DNA of 59,984 nt from Clostridium sp. CCUG 7971 (GTDB taxonomy: Bacteria > Bacillota > Clostridia > Peptostreptococcales > Peptostreptococcaceae). The stretch's first letter is position 1. Every line of letters starts with the position of its first letter. Below the pieces are notes generated by a model. The model had not been told where the DNA came from. It ran no database searches and saw nothing but the letters and a program-made list of their open reading frames with translations. The stretch covers positions 1 through 59,984 of the forward strand of contig NZ_JAFFPK010000083.1 of the NCBI RefSeq assembly GCF_017590215.1, given 5' to 3'. Both the position numbers and the translations under genes were made by a program. This document shows, in pieces, positions 37,681 through 46,987 of the stretch.

Positions 37681-38382
37681 ATGCTAAAAATTGCAATATG
37701 TGATGACGAAAAGTCTCAGCTTAATTTATTAAAAAATATATTATCTATACATATGGACTTAAAGGGGTTAGATTATAAAATTTATGAGTTTGAATCTGGG
37801 GAAGATCTTATTGATTCTATAAATAATGAAAACTACGATATTATATTTTCAGATATAGAAATGAAAAATTTAGATGGTATTGAAACAGCCAAAAATATAA
37901 GAATACACAATAAAAAGTCTGTCATTATATTCGTTACTGCATATCCAGATTTTGTTTTCCAAGGATATGAAGTTAAAGCTTTTAATTATATATTAAAGCC
38001 TTACAAGTCTGAAAAAATAGGACAAGTTTTAGACTCTGCTCTTGAGGAATTAGAATATATTAAAGATAAATTTTATATTGTTGAATTAAAATCAGGAACT
38101 AAAAAAATAAACTTAAAAAATACTATTTATTTTACAAGCGATAAGCGTAAAGTAAACGCAGTTACTTTAACTGAGAATATAGATTTTTATGATAAGTTAG
38201 ATGATCTTGAAAATAGTCTACCTTCTTTCTTTGTAAGAATACATCAACGTTATCTTGTAAACATTAACTTTGTTTCTTCTGTAGAATCTAATAGTTTAAC
38301 TATAAATGGTGAAAGCTTACCTATAAGTCGCAGTAAGTATAATTCATTTATGGTTGAGTTTGCAAAAACTATGTTAAGGTAG
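37681..38382 (+). CDS. LytTR family response regulator
   Basis: 233 residues. Receiver domain with the phosphoacceptor Asp58 (YDIIFSDIEMKNLDGIETA), Thr and Lys in IIFVTAYP and YILKPYK; LytTR DNA-binding domain from about 130 (NTIYFTSDKRKVNAVT; VRIHQRYLVNINFVSSVE; LPISRSKYNSF). RBS AAGGGG before the ATG. Co-transcribed with the GHKL kinase 8 nt downstream. It probably controls the divergent BceAB-like exporter and itself. Confidence 0.9.
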   Translation: MLKIAICDDEKSQLNLLKNILSIHMDLKGLDYKIYEFESGEDLIDSINNENYDIIFSDIEMKNLDGIETAKNIRIHNKKSVIIFVTAYPDFVFQGYEVKAFNYILKPYKSEKIGQVLDSALEELEYIKDKFYIVELKSGTKKINLKNTIYFTSDKRKVNAVTLTENIDFYDKLDDLENSLPSFFVRIHQRYLVNINFVSSVESNSLTINGESLPISRSKYNSFMVEFAKTMLR

Positions 38383-38390
38383 GTGTAATT

Positions 38391-39665
38391 ATGTACCACA
38401 ATATAATTGAAAATCTTATTTTTTTAATTTTTTATTTTATTACAAGCTTTTACTTTTATAAAGTAATTAATAGCTTTTGTAATGTTAAAGATAGCAAAAT
38501 AGCTAAATTAATTTCTATAGTTGGAGCTTATTTTATTCCAAATGTAATTATTTACGCTTCTGACATTGTAAATGTAGGTTATACTATGATTGGTTTTATT
38601 TTAATGATGGTTATTTTTTATAAGGGTAGCTATATTAAAAATATTTCTGTTGTAATGATTTTTTATCCTATTGTAGTATCATTAAACTTACTTGCAAAAG
38701 ATATTAGTGGAAAAATATACTTTATTTTAGGAGAAACATTGTGGCTAGATTACTTTACTGCTATCCTTGAAATGGGTATTATTGCTCTTACATGGTGTTT
38801 AATTTATAATTTTTCAAAAGATAAGCTTAATAATATAAGCAGATACATTGATATAAAAACATGGATTATGATTGATATTATATGCATAGCCCCTTTCATT
38901 TCGATTATAGTAACAATTATAAATACTCCTAATTCAAATGTACTTCAAGCATACCCAATTGCAATTGCATGTATAGCAACAAGTCTTAGTATGATTTTTC
39001 TTATTGAGTACATTGTTAAAAGCGTTAAAAATAAACTTGAAATTCAAAATTTTAAACTTGAATATAGCTACTATAAAGAACTTGAAGAAAACCAACTTGG
39101 AATACGAAAACTTCATCATGATATGAATAATCATTTATCTGTAATATATTCGTTTTTAGAATATGATAATTTAGATGGTGCTAAGGATTATTTTAATGGG
39201 CTTTCAAATAAGTTTAGGTTAAGTAATAGGGTGTTTTGTAAAAATAGTATAGTAAATGCAGTAATAAATTCAAAGTATAATTTAGCAATTGAAAATAAGA
39301 TTGATTGTTTTTTTAATATTGATATAAATAATATTCTTCCAATAGAAGATATTGATTTGTGTTCTATTTTTGCAAATACACTTGATAACTCTATTGAAGC
39401 TTCACAAAAAATAGGTGATATATCAAGCAGAAAAATTTCTTTAAAAGCACGCTGTGATAAAGGATATTTTAGCTACTCTATTACTAATAATTACAACGGT
39501 GATATTAAGCTTAATAATGAAAAGTATATCTCAACTAAATCAGATAATAAAATGCATGGTTTTGGGCTTGAAAATATAGGTGACATAGTAAGAAGGTATA
39601 ATGGTACACTTAATATTACTTATTCTGACCTTGAATTTAGTGTATTAATTATAATAAAAATTTAG
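38391..39665 (+). CDS. GHKL-type sensor histidine kinase (AgrC/YesK-like topology)
   Basis: 424 residues. Six hydrophobic helices in residues 1-210 form the sensor, then a dimerisation helix with the phospho-His in LGIRKLHHDMNNHLSVI, and a GHKL ATPase with the N-box ANTLDNSIEA and a GFGLENIG G-box. Partner of the LytTR regulator. The multi-helix sensor resembles peptide-sensing AgrC-type kinases, but no AgrB/AgrD pair is encoded here. The signal may be passed through the exporter (inference). Confidence 0.88.
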   Translation: MYHNIIENLIFLIFYFITSFYFYKVINSFCNVKDSKIAKLISIVGAYFIPNVIIYASDIVNVGYTMIGFILMMVIFYKGSYIKNISVVMIFYPIVVSLNLLAKDISGKIYFILGETLWLDYFTAILEMGIIALTWCLIYNFSKDKLNNISRYIDIKTWIMIDIICIAPFISIIVTIINTPNSNVLQAYPIAIACIATSLSMIFLIEYIVKSVKNKLEIQNFKLEYSYYKELEENQLGIRKLHHDMNNHLSVIYSFLEYDNLDGAKDYFNGLSNKFRLSNRVFCKNSIVNAVINSKYNLAIENKIDCFFNIDINNILPIEDIDLCSIFANTLDNSIEASQKIGDISSRKISLKARCDKGYFSYSITNNYNGDIKLNNEKYISTKSDNKMHGFGLENIGDIVRRYNGTLNITYSDLEFSVLIIIKI

Positions 39666-39674
39666 GCAAAAATA

Positions 39675-39727
39675 AAAAAGTCCTATATTAAGATACCTTT
39701 ATATCATCGTATCTTAATATAGGTTTT
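39675..39727 (+). terminator. Terminator of the two-component operon
   Basis: Perfect 15-bp stem CCTATATTAAGATAC/GTATCTTAATATAGG with a 12-nt loop followed by TTTT. Confidence 0.75.
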
Positions 39728-39833
39728 GCATGATTTATAAATAATAGTCTGTTTATGTTAATTTTTCAAATTGTTTATATATTATTTATTTTATTTTTAT
39801 AACGATATTAAATTATTATAAAAACGATTTTCT

Positions 39834-40757
39834 CTAATCTTCATTAATACTTAGCTTAAATACATCTGGTCTAGAATAATGACCAGTTGGATCAAAATCC
39901 ATTCTACTTAGTACAACTTGATCCATATCTAATTCAGCATACAATATTTCTTCCTTATTCCATACAGGTCCTGCAATATATTTACCGAAAGGATCAATAA
40001 TACAACTACCTCCTGGACACATATCTTCTGGGCATTTTTCAATCTCATCTTGACATTTAAAATCAGTTGGATACATACTTTTTGTTACATATTGATTACA
40101 TCCAATTACAAAGCATCTACCTTCTAAAGCAATATGCTTCATAGTAGCCTGCCACTCTTCTCTTGAATCCGCAGTTGGAGCTAAATAAATTGATACACCT
40201 TTTTGATACATAGCAACTCTTGCTAATGGCATATAATTTTCCCAACAAATTAATGAACCTACTGTTCCAAATTCAGTATCAATTGTAGTAAGGCCGCTTC
40301 CATCGCCTTCACCCCATATACATCTTTCTGTACCCGTTGGTTTTAACTTTCTATGTTTTCCTAATAAACTTCCATCTGGCCCAAAGAAAAGTTGAGTACA
40401 GTATAAAGTACAATTTATCGGATCCCTTTCTGTTATCCCCATAGATACATATGCATTTGCTTCACGAGCAGCTTCTCCAATAATATCAGTGTCACAGCTT
40501 GGAACAATAACTGAATTATCATAATATCTTTTCCAATCTTCTCTACCTTCCATAGTTCTACTTCCTACAATATACCCATAAGAAAATCCTCTCGGATATG
40601 CAGGTATAAAAGCCTCTGGAAAAACAATCATATTGGAATCGTTTTCAGATGCCTTTTTAATAAGCATTACTGCCTTCTCTATCGTTTTTTCTTTGTTAAA
40701 TAAAACTGGTGATGCTTGTACAACAGCTATTTTACATATTTTCTCTAAATCTTTCAT
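39834..40757 (-). CDS. Nitrilase
   Basis: 307 residues. The catalytic triad of the nitrilase branch is present: Glu48 in VFPEAFIPAYPRGF, Lys137 in KHRKLKPT, Cys171 in LICWENYMPLAR. The PAYPRGF and CWENYMPL wording is that of true nitrilases rather than amidases or carbamoylases. Hydrolyses a nitrile to its carboxylic acid and ammonia. Cytoplasmic. GGAGG 11 nt before the ATG. Divergent from a LysR regulator that probably controls it. The natural nitrile is unknown. Confidence 0.9.
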   Translation of the reverse strand: MKDLEKICKIAVVQASPVLFNKEKTIEKAVMLIKKASENDSNMIVFPEAFIPAYPRGFSYGYIVGSRTMEGREDWKRYYDNSVIVPSCDTDIIGEAAREANAYVSMGITERDPINCTLYCTQLFFGPDGSLLGKHRKLKPTGTERCIWGEGDGSGLTTIDTEFGTVGSLICWENYMPLARVAMYQKGVSIYLAPTADSREEWQATMKHIALEGRCFVIGCNQYVTKSMYPTDFKCQDEIEKCPEDMCPGGSCIIDPFGKYIAGPVWNKEEILYAELDMDQVVLSRMDFDPTGHYSRPDVFKLSINED

Positions 40758-40885
40758 ACTTATCTTATCCTCCTTGAAATAAATTTCAAACTACGGTATC
40801 CTAAAATTATTGTAGTATAAAATCGCATATCAGTAAAATTGAATTATATGATATGTTTTATTATAAATTATGATAAGGAGATCTT

Positions 40886-41779
40886 ATGGAACTTAGACAT
40901 CTTGAAACCTTTATTAAAGTGGCTGAATTTCAGAATTTTTCAAAGGCTGCTGATCAATTAAAATACGCTCAATCAACTGTTACTATGCAAATTAAACAAC
41001 TAGAAAATGAACTTGGATTTTTACTTTTTGAAAGAATTGGAAAAAGGATATCTCTCACTAATAAAGGTATTGAGTTTCTAGACTATGCTTATGCTATTAC
41101 AAAATGTACTTCAGAAGCTCTAGAGGCTATGTCTGGTAATAAAGAACCTTCTGGTGTTCTCAAAATTGGTATTGTAGAATCACTTTGTACATCTATATTT
41201 AAAGATATTTTTAAAGAATTTCTAATAACCTATCCTAAAGTTGAACTTGTAATAAAGATAGGTACTACATCCGAAATTATGGAGATGTTAAATAAAAGCC
41301 AAGTTGACTTTATTGTAGCTTTAGATAATAAAATTAATAATCCTAATTGGGTTACAGTTTTTGAAAAAGAAGAAGCCATTTCTTTCTTTTGCTCTAATAA
41401 GCATCCTCTTGCAAAATATGATGAAATCCCTTTACAAAAATTAATTAATGAAAACTTTATTTTAACAGAAAAGGAATGTAACTATCGTGAATCCTTTGAA
41501 CAAATTCTTAATAAAATAAATCTTTCGGTTACTTCCTCTTTAGAAATCGAAAATACAGATATTATAATAAAATATGTAAAAGAAAATCTTGGTATATCAT
41601 TCTTACCTAAGGTAACTCTTGTAGAGTCTGTATATAAAAATGATATTCATATACTTTCTGTACCAAATTGTAGTATTCCTATGTATACTCAGTTAATTTA
41701 TAAAAAAAATAAATGGCTGTCTCCATCAATGCAAGCATTCTTTTCATTAAGCAATAAAGTTCTATGTAATAATATTTAA
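40886..41779 (+). CDS. LysR family transcriptional regulator
   Basis: 297 residues. Winged helix at 1-60 (MELRHLETFIKVAEFQNFSKAADQL pattern, here cited only by its opening MELRHLETFIKVAE), then a LysR substrate domain from about 90 (VLKIGIVESLCTSIF; LGISFLPKVTLVES). RBS AAGGAGAT. Divergent from the nitrilase gene, the usual arrangement for local control. The 128-nt gap contains ACTAC...GTAGT arms at about 40793-40819 that could be part of its operator; I am not confident in that. Confidence 0.9.
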   Translation: MELRHLETFIKVAEFQNFSKAADQLKYAQSTVTMQIKQLENELGFLLFERIGKRISLTNKGIEFLDYAYAITKCTSEALEAMSGNKEPSGVLKIGIVESLCTSIFKDIFKEFLITYPKVELVIKIGTTSEIMEMLNKSQVDFIVALDNKINNPNWVTVFEKEEAISFFCSNKHPLAKYDEIPLQKLINENFILTEKECNYRESFEQILNKINLSVTSSLEIENTDIIIKYVKENLGISFLPKVTLVESVYKNDIHILSVPNCSIPMYTQLIYKKNKWLSPSMQAFFSLSNKVLCNNI

Positions 41780-41804
41780 GTTAACCTATATTATTATTTA
41801 TTGA

Positions 41805-41838
41805 TAAAAAACTGACAAGAATTAATTGTCAGTTTTTT
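41805..41838. terminator. Bidirectional terminator between lysR and the GHKL kinase gene
   Basis: Stem AAAAAACTGACAA/TTGTCAGTTTTTT with an 8-nt loop. Confidence 0.85.
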
Positions 41839-41866
41839 ATCAATATTTTTAACCTTTATTTTATTT

Positions 41867-43189
41867 TCATCCTTTGCAAGGTATCATAATCTTAACAATA
41901 AATTTATTTTCAGAATGATTAATAACCATTTCTCCTAAATACTTTTCAACGGAGCTTTTTATATTATTTAAACCTATTCCATGGATATATGAATCCTTTT
42001 TACTAGTTATAAATAAATTTTTTCTTATTTTAATCTCATTTATTTTAGTATTTTCAATTAAAATAATACAAAGCTGGTCTATATATTTACTTTCTAGCTT
42101 TATTTTTTTGATTATATTAGATTTATTTATCTTATCACAAGCCTCTATGGCATTGTCTATTAAATTAGAAAATATAGTACATACATCCATCATATCCATA
42201 AAATCATTTTTTGAAAAATCTATATTAATATCAAAATCAATTTGTTTTTCAACACATATTGATTTTTTATTTATCAGTATTGAATCTAATATCATATTTC
42301 CTGTATTAAACTCCTCTTTATATTTATTATATTTTATTATATTAGTTTCCATACTATCTATATATTCTATTATCTTTTCTGTATCATTAGTTTTACATAA
42401 ATGCCTTATACATATCATATGGTTTTTAGTATCATGATATAAACTTTTAACTTTATCCTTTTCTTTGTTGATATTTAAATAATAATTATACTCTTTAAAT
42501 ATATTTTCTTTAAGAGTTTTATTTTCATGTTCTACTTTGTAACCTTTTATAATTTTTTTCATCATATTAAGGAAATATATATTAGAAATTAATATTAGAA
42601 CAGGCATACATACTAAAATTAAAATATCAACTTTAAAAAATATTCTATCTATTGCAATTAGTCTAAAAGCTACTATTAAAGTCAAAATATTTATTATGAC
42701 TGGGATACATATAAATATATCTGATATTTTTTTAAATTTATAAAAGTTTTGTGCATATATGAATGTATATAATGACGATAACATAAATACAAATTGAATT
42801 ATCATACTTTCTAACTCAACTTTATTAGGATTTATATAGTAGTCTTTAGTTAAATCATTAAAATTTATAATAAAAGCTAAATCCAAACTAATATATTCAA
42901 TAGGTATATATACACAAAACCAATATATACAGCTAACTAAAATACACTTTAAAATACTTTCATTATAATTAATTTTATAAAAAATAAAACATATTAATAC
43001 AAATAATAGAGGACTCTCAAACTCAAATATAAATATAACTATAGAAATTGCAATCATTACTGCATAAATAACCTTATTGTCAAACTTTTTTTGACTGAAA
43101 TAGTCTAAGATATATTTAAATAAAATTAAATATGTAAATATATTCATAAAACTTATGATACATGTAAAATAATCATGTATGTCTATCAT
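41867..43189 (-). CDS. GHKL-type sensor histidine kinase (AgrC-like)
   Basis: 440 residues. Six hydrophobic helices to about residue 205, a coiled-coil with the phospho-His in VKSLYHDTKNHMICIRHL, then a GHKL ATPase with N-box SNLIDNAIEACDKI and a GIGLNNIKSSVEKYLG G-box. The ATG overlaps the stop of the upstream response regulator gene by a few bases, so it is co-translated. No autoinducer peptide or AgrB processing protease is seen nearby; the signal is unknown. Confidence 0.88.
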   Translation of the reverse strand: MIDIHDYFTCIISFMNIFTYLILFKYILDYFSQKKFDNKVIYAVMIAISIVIFIFEFESPLLFVLICFIFYKINYNESILKCILVSCIYWFCVYIPIEYISLDLAFIINFNDLTKDYYINPNKVELESMIIQFVFMLSSLYTFIYAQNFYKFKKISDIFICIPVIINILTLIVAFRLIAIDRIFFKVDILILVCMPVLILISNIYFLNMMKKIIKGYKVEHENKTLKENIFKEYNYYLNINKEKDKVKSLYHDTKNHMICIRHLCKTNDTEKIIEYIDSMETNIIKYNKYKEEFNTGNMILDSILINKKSICVEKQIDFDINIDFSKNDFMDMMDVCTIFSNLIDNAIEACDKINKSNIIKKIKLESKYIDQLCIILIENTKINEIKIRKNLFITSKKDSYIHGIGLNNIKSSVEKYLGEMVINHSENKFIVKIMIPCKG

Positions 43190-43896
43190 AATAAATCCCC
43201 TAATATATTAGTTATTTTTATTCTTAAGTCTTTTATTTTATATCTACTAACCAATATTTCATTATTTTTAATTAAAACCGAATCTCTACCTATACATCTT
43301 ACCTTATTTAAATTTATTAAATACGATCTATGGCACCTATAAAACTTTTTATCTTTTAGATCATTTTCAAATTTATTAATCTTTACCTTTGTCCGGTATG
43401 ATTGAGTATCTGTATGTATCAATACACATCTAGAGTCTGTCTCCATATATAATATAGACTCTATCGGTATTATAATAATATTCCCTTCAGTATCATCCTT
43501 AATAGTTAAATAATTTTTATTATTATTTATAATATCTTTTTCACATTCTAATAAATGTTTTGAAAAATCACTATAATCTATAGGTTTTAACAAATACCTA
43601 AATGCTCTTACTTCATATCCTTGTTGCATGAAATCTATAATAGCAGTAGTAAATATTATGACTACATTTGTATCAAACATTCTTATTTTCTTTGCCGTTT
43701 CAATCCCATTAAGCCCCGTCATTTGAATATCTAGTAATAATATATCAAGTTTTTCAGGATAATTTTCTAATAACTCTTCCCCACTAGCAAATTTCACTAA
43801 CTTATAGCATCTATTAGGAAATGCTCTATCTAAATAATCTGATATAATCTGCCTATGTATAGGCTCATCATCACAAATAGCTATATTAAGGACCAT
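43186..43896 (-). CDS. LytTR family response regulator
   Basis: About 236 residues. Receiver with Asp in ILLLDIQMTGLNGIETA, Lys in RYLLKPI; LytTR domain with SILYMETDSRCVLIHT and FYRCHRSYLINLNKVR. Start at the ATG at 43896, since AGGAGGGG lies between it and the longer frame that starts at 43917. Forms an operon with the kinase gene. The target genes are not evident; a truncated HK remnant and a DUF3955 gene lie upstream. Confidence 0.88.
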   Translation of the reverse strand: MVLNIAICDDEPIHRQIISDYLDRAFPNRCYKLVKFASGEELLENYPEKLDILLLDIQMTGLNGIETAKKIRMFDTNVVIIFTTAIIDFMQQGYEVRAFRYLLKPIDYSDFSKHLLECEKDIINNNKNYLTIKDDTEGNIIIIPIESILYMETDSRCVLIHTDTQSYRTKVKINKFENDLKDKKFYRCHRSYLINLNKVRCIGRDSVLIKNNEILVSRYKIKDLRIKITNILGDLL

Positions 43897-44155
43897 AAAA
43901 ATATCCCCTCCTAACAAACAATTATTCCCTTTTAATAAATATACGTAAGTATATTATTTATATTAAATCCCCAAACTTATAAAGTTTCTATTTTAAATTA
44001 TAACAAAATTTAACACGATTTTAACATTTTTACCATATTTTTCCATATAAATGCATAGATTTTAAATTTATAATAGCTAGAATACGTTATCATTTCATTT
44101 AAATATTATATACTTATATAATTTGTATCTTAAAATAAAAAAGAGCCATAAATAA

Positions 44156-44365
44156 TTATGACTCTAATAGGGTTATTTTTCCAAGTGGAAAAACTATATT
44201 AACTTTTCTTCCTATATTTTCTCTAGAACTTAATGTTATGCCTAAACCTAATTTAGTTACAAGTTTTTTACATATATATAACTCCATACCAGTTGATTTA
44301 CCATACTTTCTACCATTAGTTCCTGTAAATCTTTTTTCAAATATATGGTAAGCTTTGTATTTTTA
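44156..44365 (-). pseudogene. Histidine kinase ATPase domain, C-terminal remnant (BceS-like)
   Basis: Minus-strand translation gives IFEKRFTGTNGRKYGKSTGM, then ELYICKKLVTKLGLGITLSS and VNIVFPLGK before a stop. This is the last ~65 residues of a HATPase_c domain (FEKGFTGxNGRxxxxSTGMGLY of BceS-type kinases). A TAA lies immediately upstream in frame and no start or RBS is present. The remainder of 43897-44398 is AT-rich and contains the response regulator promoter. Confidence 0.75.
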
Positions 44366-44398
44366 TATCTAATTTTATAATAAAAAACTTTATTTTAA

Positions 44399-44614
44399 TT
44401 ACCTATCAGATGCCTTATAACTAAAGTAAGATCTTATCCCAGTAACTATTAGTCCAACTATTCCAGTAGCAAGAAATAAGTATCCAATTGGAACTAAGAA
44501 GAACGGTTCAACAAGAGTCCCATCAGGAGCAACCTCACTTCCTATTATACTAAAAGCCATAAAGCATCCTATCCCTATTATAAAAGGTATTAAAGCTAAA
44601 ATGTATTTTTTCAT
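44399..44614 (-). CDS. DUF3955 small membrane protein
   Basis: 71 residues, two membrane helices (IPFIIGIGCFMAFSIIGS and LFLATGIVGLIVTGI) separated by an extracellular PDGTLVEPFFLVPIG loop, the DUF3955 hallmark. RBS GGAGG before the ATG. Function unknown. Lies alone between the kinase remnant and the glycan locus. Confidence 0.75.
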   Translation of the reverse strand: MKKYILALIPFIIGIGCFMAFSIIGSEVAPDGTLVEPFFLVPIGYLFLATGIVGLIVTGIRSYFSYKASDR

Positions 44615-44786
44615 TTCATTTCCTCCATTAATAAAATTTATATTTTAAGTTTTATTTATTTCATAAACAATGTTTATATTTGAATTAATTATAATATCTT
44701 TTTTTATATAAGTCAATATTTTTTTATCGTTTATCAATAATATTTTATTCTTAATCATACATTTCAATTTAATGTCATCATAATAT

Positions 44787-44819
44787 AAAAAGCTATTGAT
44801 TAAATTTCAATAGCTTTAT
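44787..44819 (-). terminator. Terminator of the glycan operon
   Basis: Stem AAAGCTATTGA/TCAATAGCTTT followed by T-run on the minus strand, just after the GH42 stop codon. Confidence 0.8.
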
Positions 44820-44837
44820 ATATATCTTATATTTTTA

Positions 44838-46859
44838 CTACTTTTTCCTTGTTATAATCTCTATTCCATAGCTTGGGACTATAATATTTTTTCCAATGTA
44901 TCGTCCTGTAATTATATTTAAGTATTTAGATTTGTTTAATAATACTTCTTTATCCTTATCCGAGTAATTCTGTATAAATAAATACTCATTATTATCATCT
45001 TCTCTTTTAGAAATAGTAACCCCCTCTTGAATTGCAGTATCTAAATTTCGTTCAATCCCTATTTTATCTACTAAGTTAGTTAAAAAATCTCTATTAAATT
45101 CATCTTCATTCCTAGAAGCAATATAATATGCATTACCTTTTCCATATTTATTTTCAGTAAGTGCCGGCCTTCCTTTATAAAAATCACTACTATATTCTGC
45201 TAACACCTTTGCTTCATTTGCATGGATTAGGTCACATATATGTGTACATTTATATGTTTTTCCATCTTTATATCTTTTTATAGTATTTACTTCATCATCA
45301 TAAAGTGCATCTACCTCTTCACTTCTTATTCCAAATACGTCTGTTAAATCTCCAGGAAATCCTCCTAAGTAACATAAATCTGTATCATTAACTATAGCTG
45401 AGAAATAAGTTAATACAAAACTACCACCTTTCTCTACAAAGTTTCTTATTTTTGCCTGATAATCAGATCTCATCATATATAATATTGGTGCTATTACCAA
45501 TTCGTATTTATCTATATCACACTCCATATCTACAAAATCAATATTTATCCCTAAATCCCAAAATACCTTATAATGCTCTGTAACTATTTCATTGTAATCT
45601 AGTCCAATATTTCTAGGACCTTGAGAATCATTTAAAGCCCATAAGTTTTCCCAATCATATACAATAGCCACTTTAGATTTTGTAGTACTATTACAAATCA
45701 ATCCTATTTTTTCTAATATACTACCTACTTCAGATACATCCTTAAAAACTCTAGTATCTTCTTTTCCATAATGATCTACTACTGAACCATGAAGTTTCTC
45801 ACTTGAACCTCTACTTTTTCTCCATTGAAAATATTGAACAGTATCAGATCCATGAGCTACCGCTTGAAGAGATGAAAGCTTATGCATACCAGGCTTTTTA
45901 AGCTTGCTAACACGTTGCCAATTCGTCATACTCGGTGTGCTTTCCATAAGCATAAATGGCTTATTTTTTATGCTTCTCATAATATCGTAATATGCTGCAG
46001 TTTTATATCCAACTTCAATATTATCTTCACTATGCCATTCTGGATAACAATCAATAGAAACAATATCTATTTTATCTTTAAACTTAAAATAGTTTAATCC
46101 TTCAAAATACAACATAAAATTAGTTGTAGCAGGTATACTCGAATTATAAGCTTTAACTACATCAATCTCATGACTCATAAAATCTATTGTTCTTTCTGTT
46201 ACAAATCTCTTCCAGTCTAAATTTAGAGCATGTATCTGGTTTTCCCCAATTGGAGATGGACTTTCAATTTGCGACCATGATGTATATGTATGACTCCAAA
46301 AAGTAGTCCACCAATCTATATTTAACTTATCTAAAGTTTTATATTTTTTCTTAAGAAAATTTCTAAACTCTTCTTGGCAAAGATCACAGTGACATTCTCC
46401 TCCAAATTCATTTGATATATGCCACATAATGACTGCTGGATTATTTGCATATCGTTTTGCTAATTTCTCATTTAATATTTTTATTTTTTCCCTATAAATT
46501 GGAGATGTATAACAATGATTATGCCTAAATCCATGTAGATTTCGAACTCTATTAGCTTCCACTCTTAAAACTTCTGGATACTTTTGTGACAACCATGCTG
46601 GCCTTGCTCCACTAGGTGTTGCTAATATAGTATTTATTCCATTTTCATAAAGTGTATTTATAACATTATCTAACCACTCAAAATCAAAAAACCCTTCTTT
46701 GTGTTCAAGTTTGGCCCATGAAAAAATACCAATTGACATAACATTACACTTAGCTTTTTTCATTAAATCTATATCTTGCTTAAATATTTCAGGATAATCT
46801 AGCCATTGTTCTGGATTATAATCTGCACCGTGCAAAAACTTATTTATAATATTATTCAT
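44838..46859 (-). CDS. GH42 beta-galactosidase
   Basis: 673 residues, the standard GH42 length. N-terminal TIM barrel starts FLHGADYNPEQWLDYPEI. Acid/base Glu151 in WHISNEFGGEC, nucleophile Glu306 in FMLMESTPS. The four zinc-binding Cys of the family are present (Cys116, Cys156, Cys158, Cys161). The trimerisation domain follows (VAIVYDWENLWAL) and a C-terminal beta domain ends the chain. No signal peptide, so it cleaves imported beta-galactosides inside the cell. RBS AGGAG. Downstream of the giant secreted glycosidase, with a hairpin between. Confidence 0.95.
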   Translation of the reverse strand: MNNIINKFLHGADYNPEQWLDYPEIFKQDIDLMKKAKCNVMSIGIFSWAKLEHKEGFFDFEWLDNVINTLYENGINTILATPSGARPAWLSQKYPEVLRVEANRVRNLHGFRHNHCYTSPIYREKIKILNEKLAKRYANNPAVIMWHISNEFGGECHCDLCQEEFRNFLKKKYKTLDKLNIDWWTTFWSHTYTSWSQIESPSPIGENQIHALNLDWKRFVTERTIDFMSHEIDVVKAYNSSIPATTNFMLYFEGLNYFKFKDKIDIVSIDCYPEWHSEDNIEVGYKTAAYYDIMRSIKNKPFMLMESTPSMTNWQRVSKLKKPGMHKLSSLQAVAHGSDTVQYFQWRKSRGSSEKLHGSVVDHYGKEDTRVFKDVSEVGSILEKIGLICNSTTKSKVAIVYDWENLWALNDSQGPRNIGLDYNEIVTEHYKVFWDLGINIDFVDMECDIDKYELVIAPILYMMRSDYQAKIRNFVEKGGSFVLTYFSAIVNDTDLCYLGGFPGDLTDVFGIRSEEVDALYDDEVNTIKRYKDGKTYKCTHICDLIHANEAKVLAEYSSDFYKGRPALTENKYGKGNAYYIASRNEDEFNRDFLTNLVDKIGIERNLDTAIQEGVTISKREDDNNEYLFIQNYSDKDKEVLLNKSKYLNIITGRYIGKNIIVPSYGIEIITRKK

Positions 46860-46917
46860 ACTTTATTCTCCTCTATATAGTTAATTAAACTTCAATGGAT
46901 TTTTAATTTATTTAAAA

Positions 46918-46968
46918 TTAAATCCTTAACCATAGTTTATTTTGATATCTACGGTCAAGGATTTAACT
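46918..46968 (-). terminator. Hairpin between the giant glycosidase and GH42 genes
   Basis: AAATCCTTAACC pairs with GGTCAAGGATTT (one G-U type mismatch) around a 20-nt loop in the 128-nt intercistronic gap. It may end or attenuate the long operon transcript; no strong GH42 promoter was found between it and the gene. Confidence 0.55.
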
Positions 46969-46987
46969 TTATTATTGTTAATTTACA

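Noticed and set aside
40793-40819. ACTAC...GTAGT arms as a LysR operator
   Set aside because: The arms are only 5 bp and do not fit the T-N11-A form; mentioned in the LysR entry but not called.
43970-44020. Tandem TGTTAAA repeats upstream of the second LytTR regulator
   Set aside because: The period is about 11 bp and the sequence is very AT-rich; not distinctive enough for an operator.
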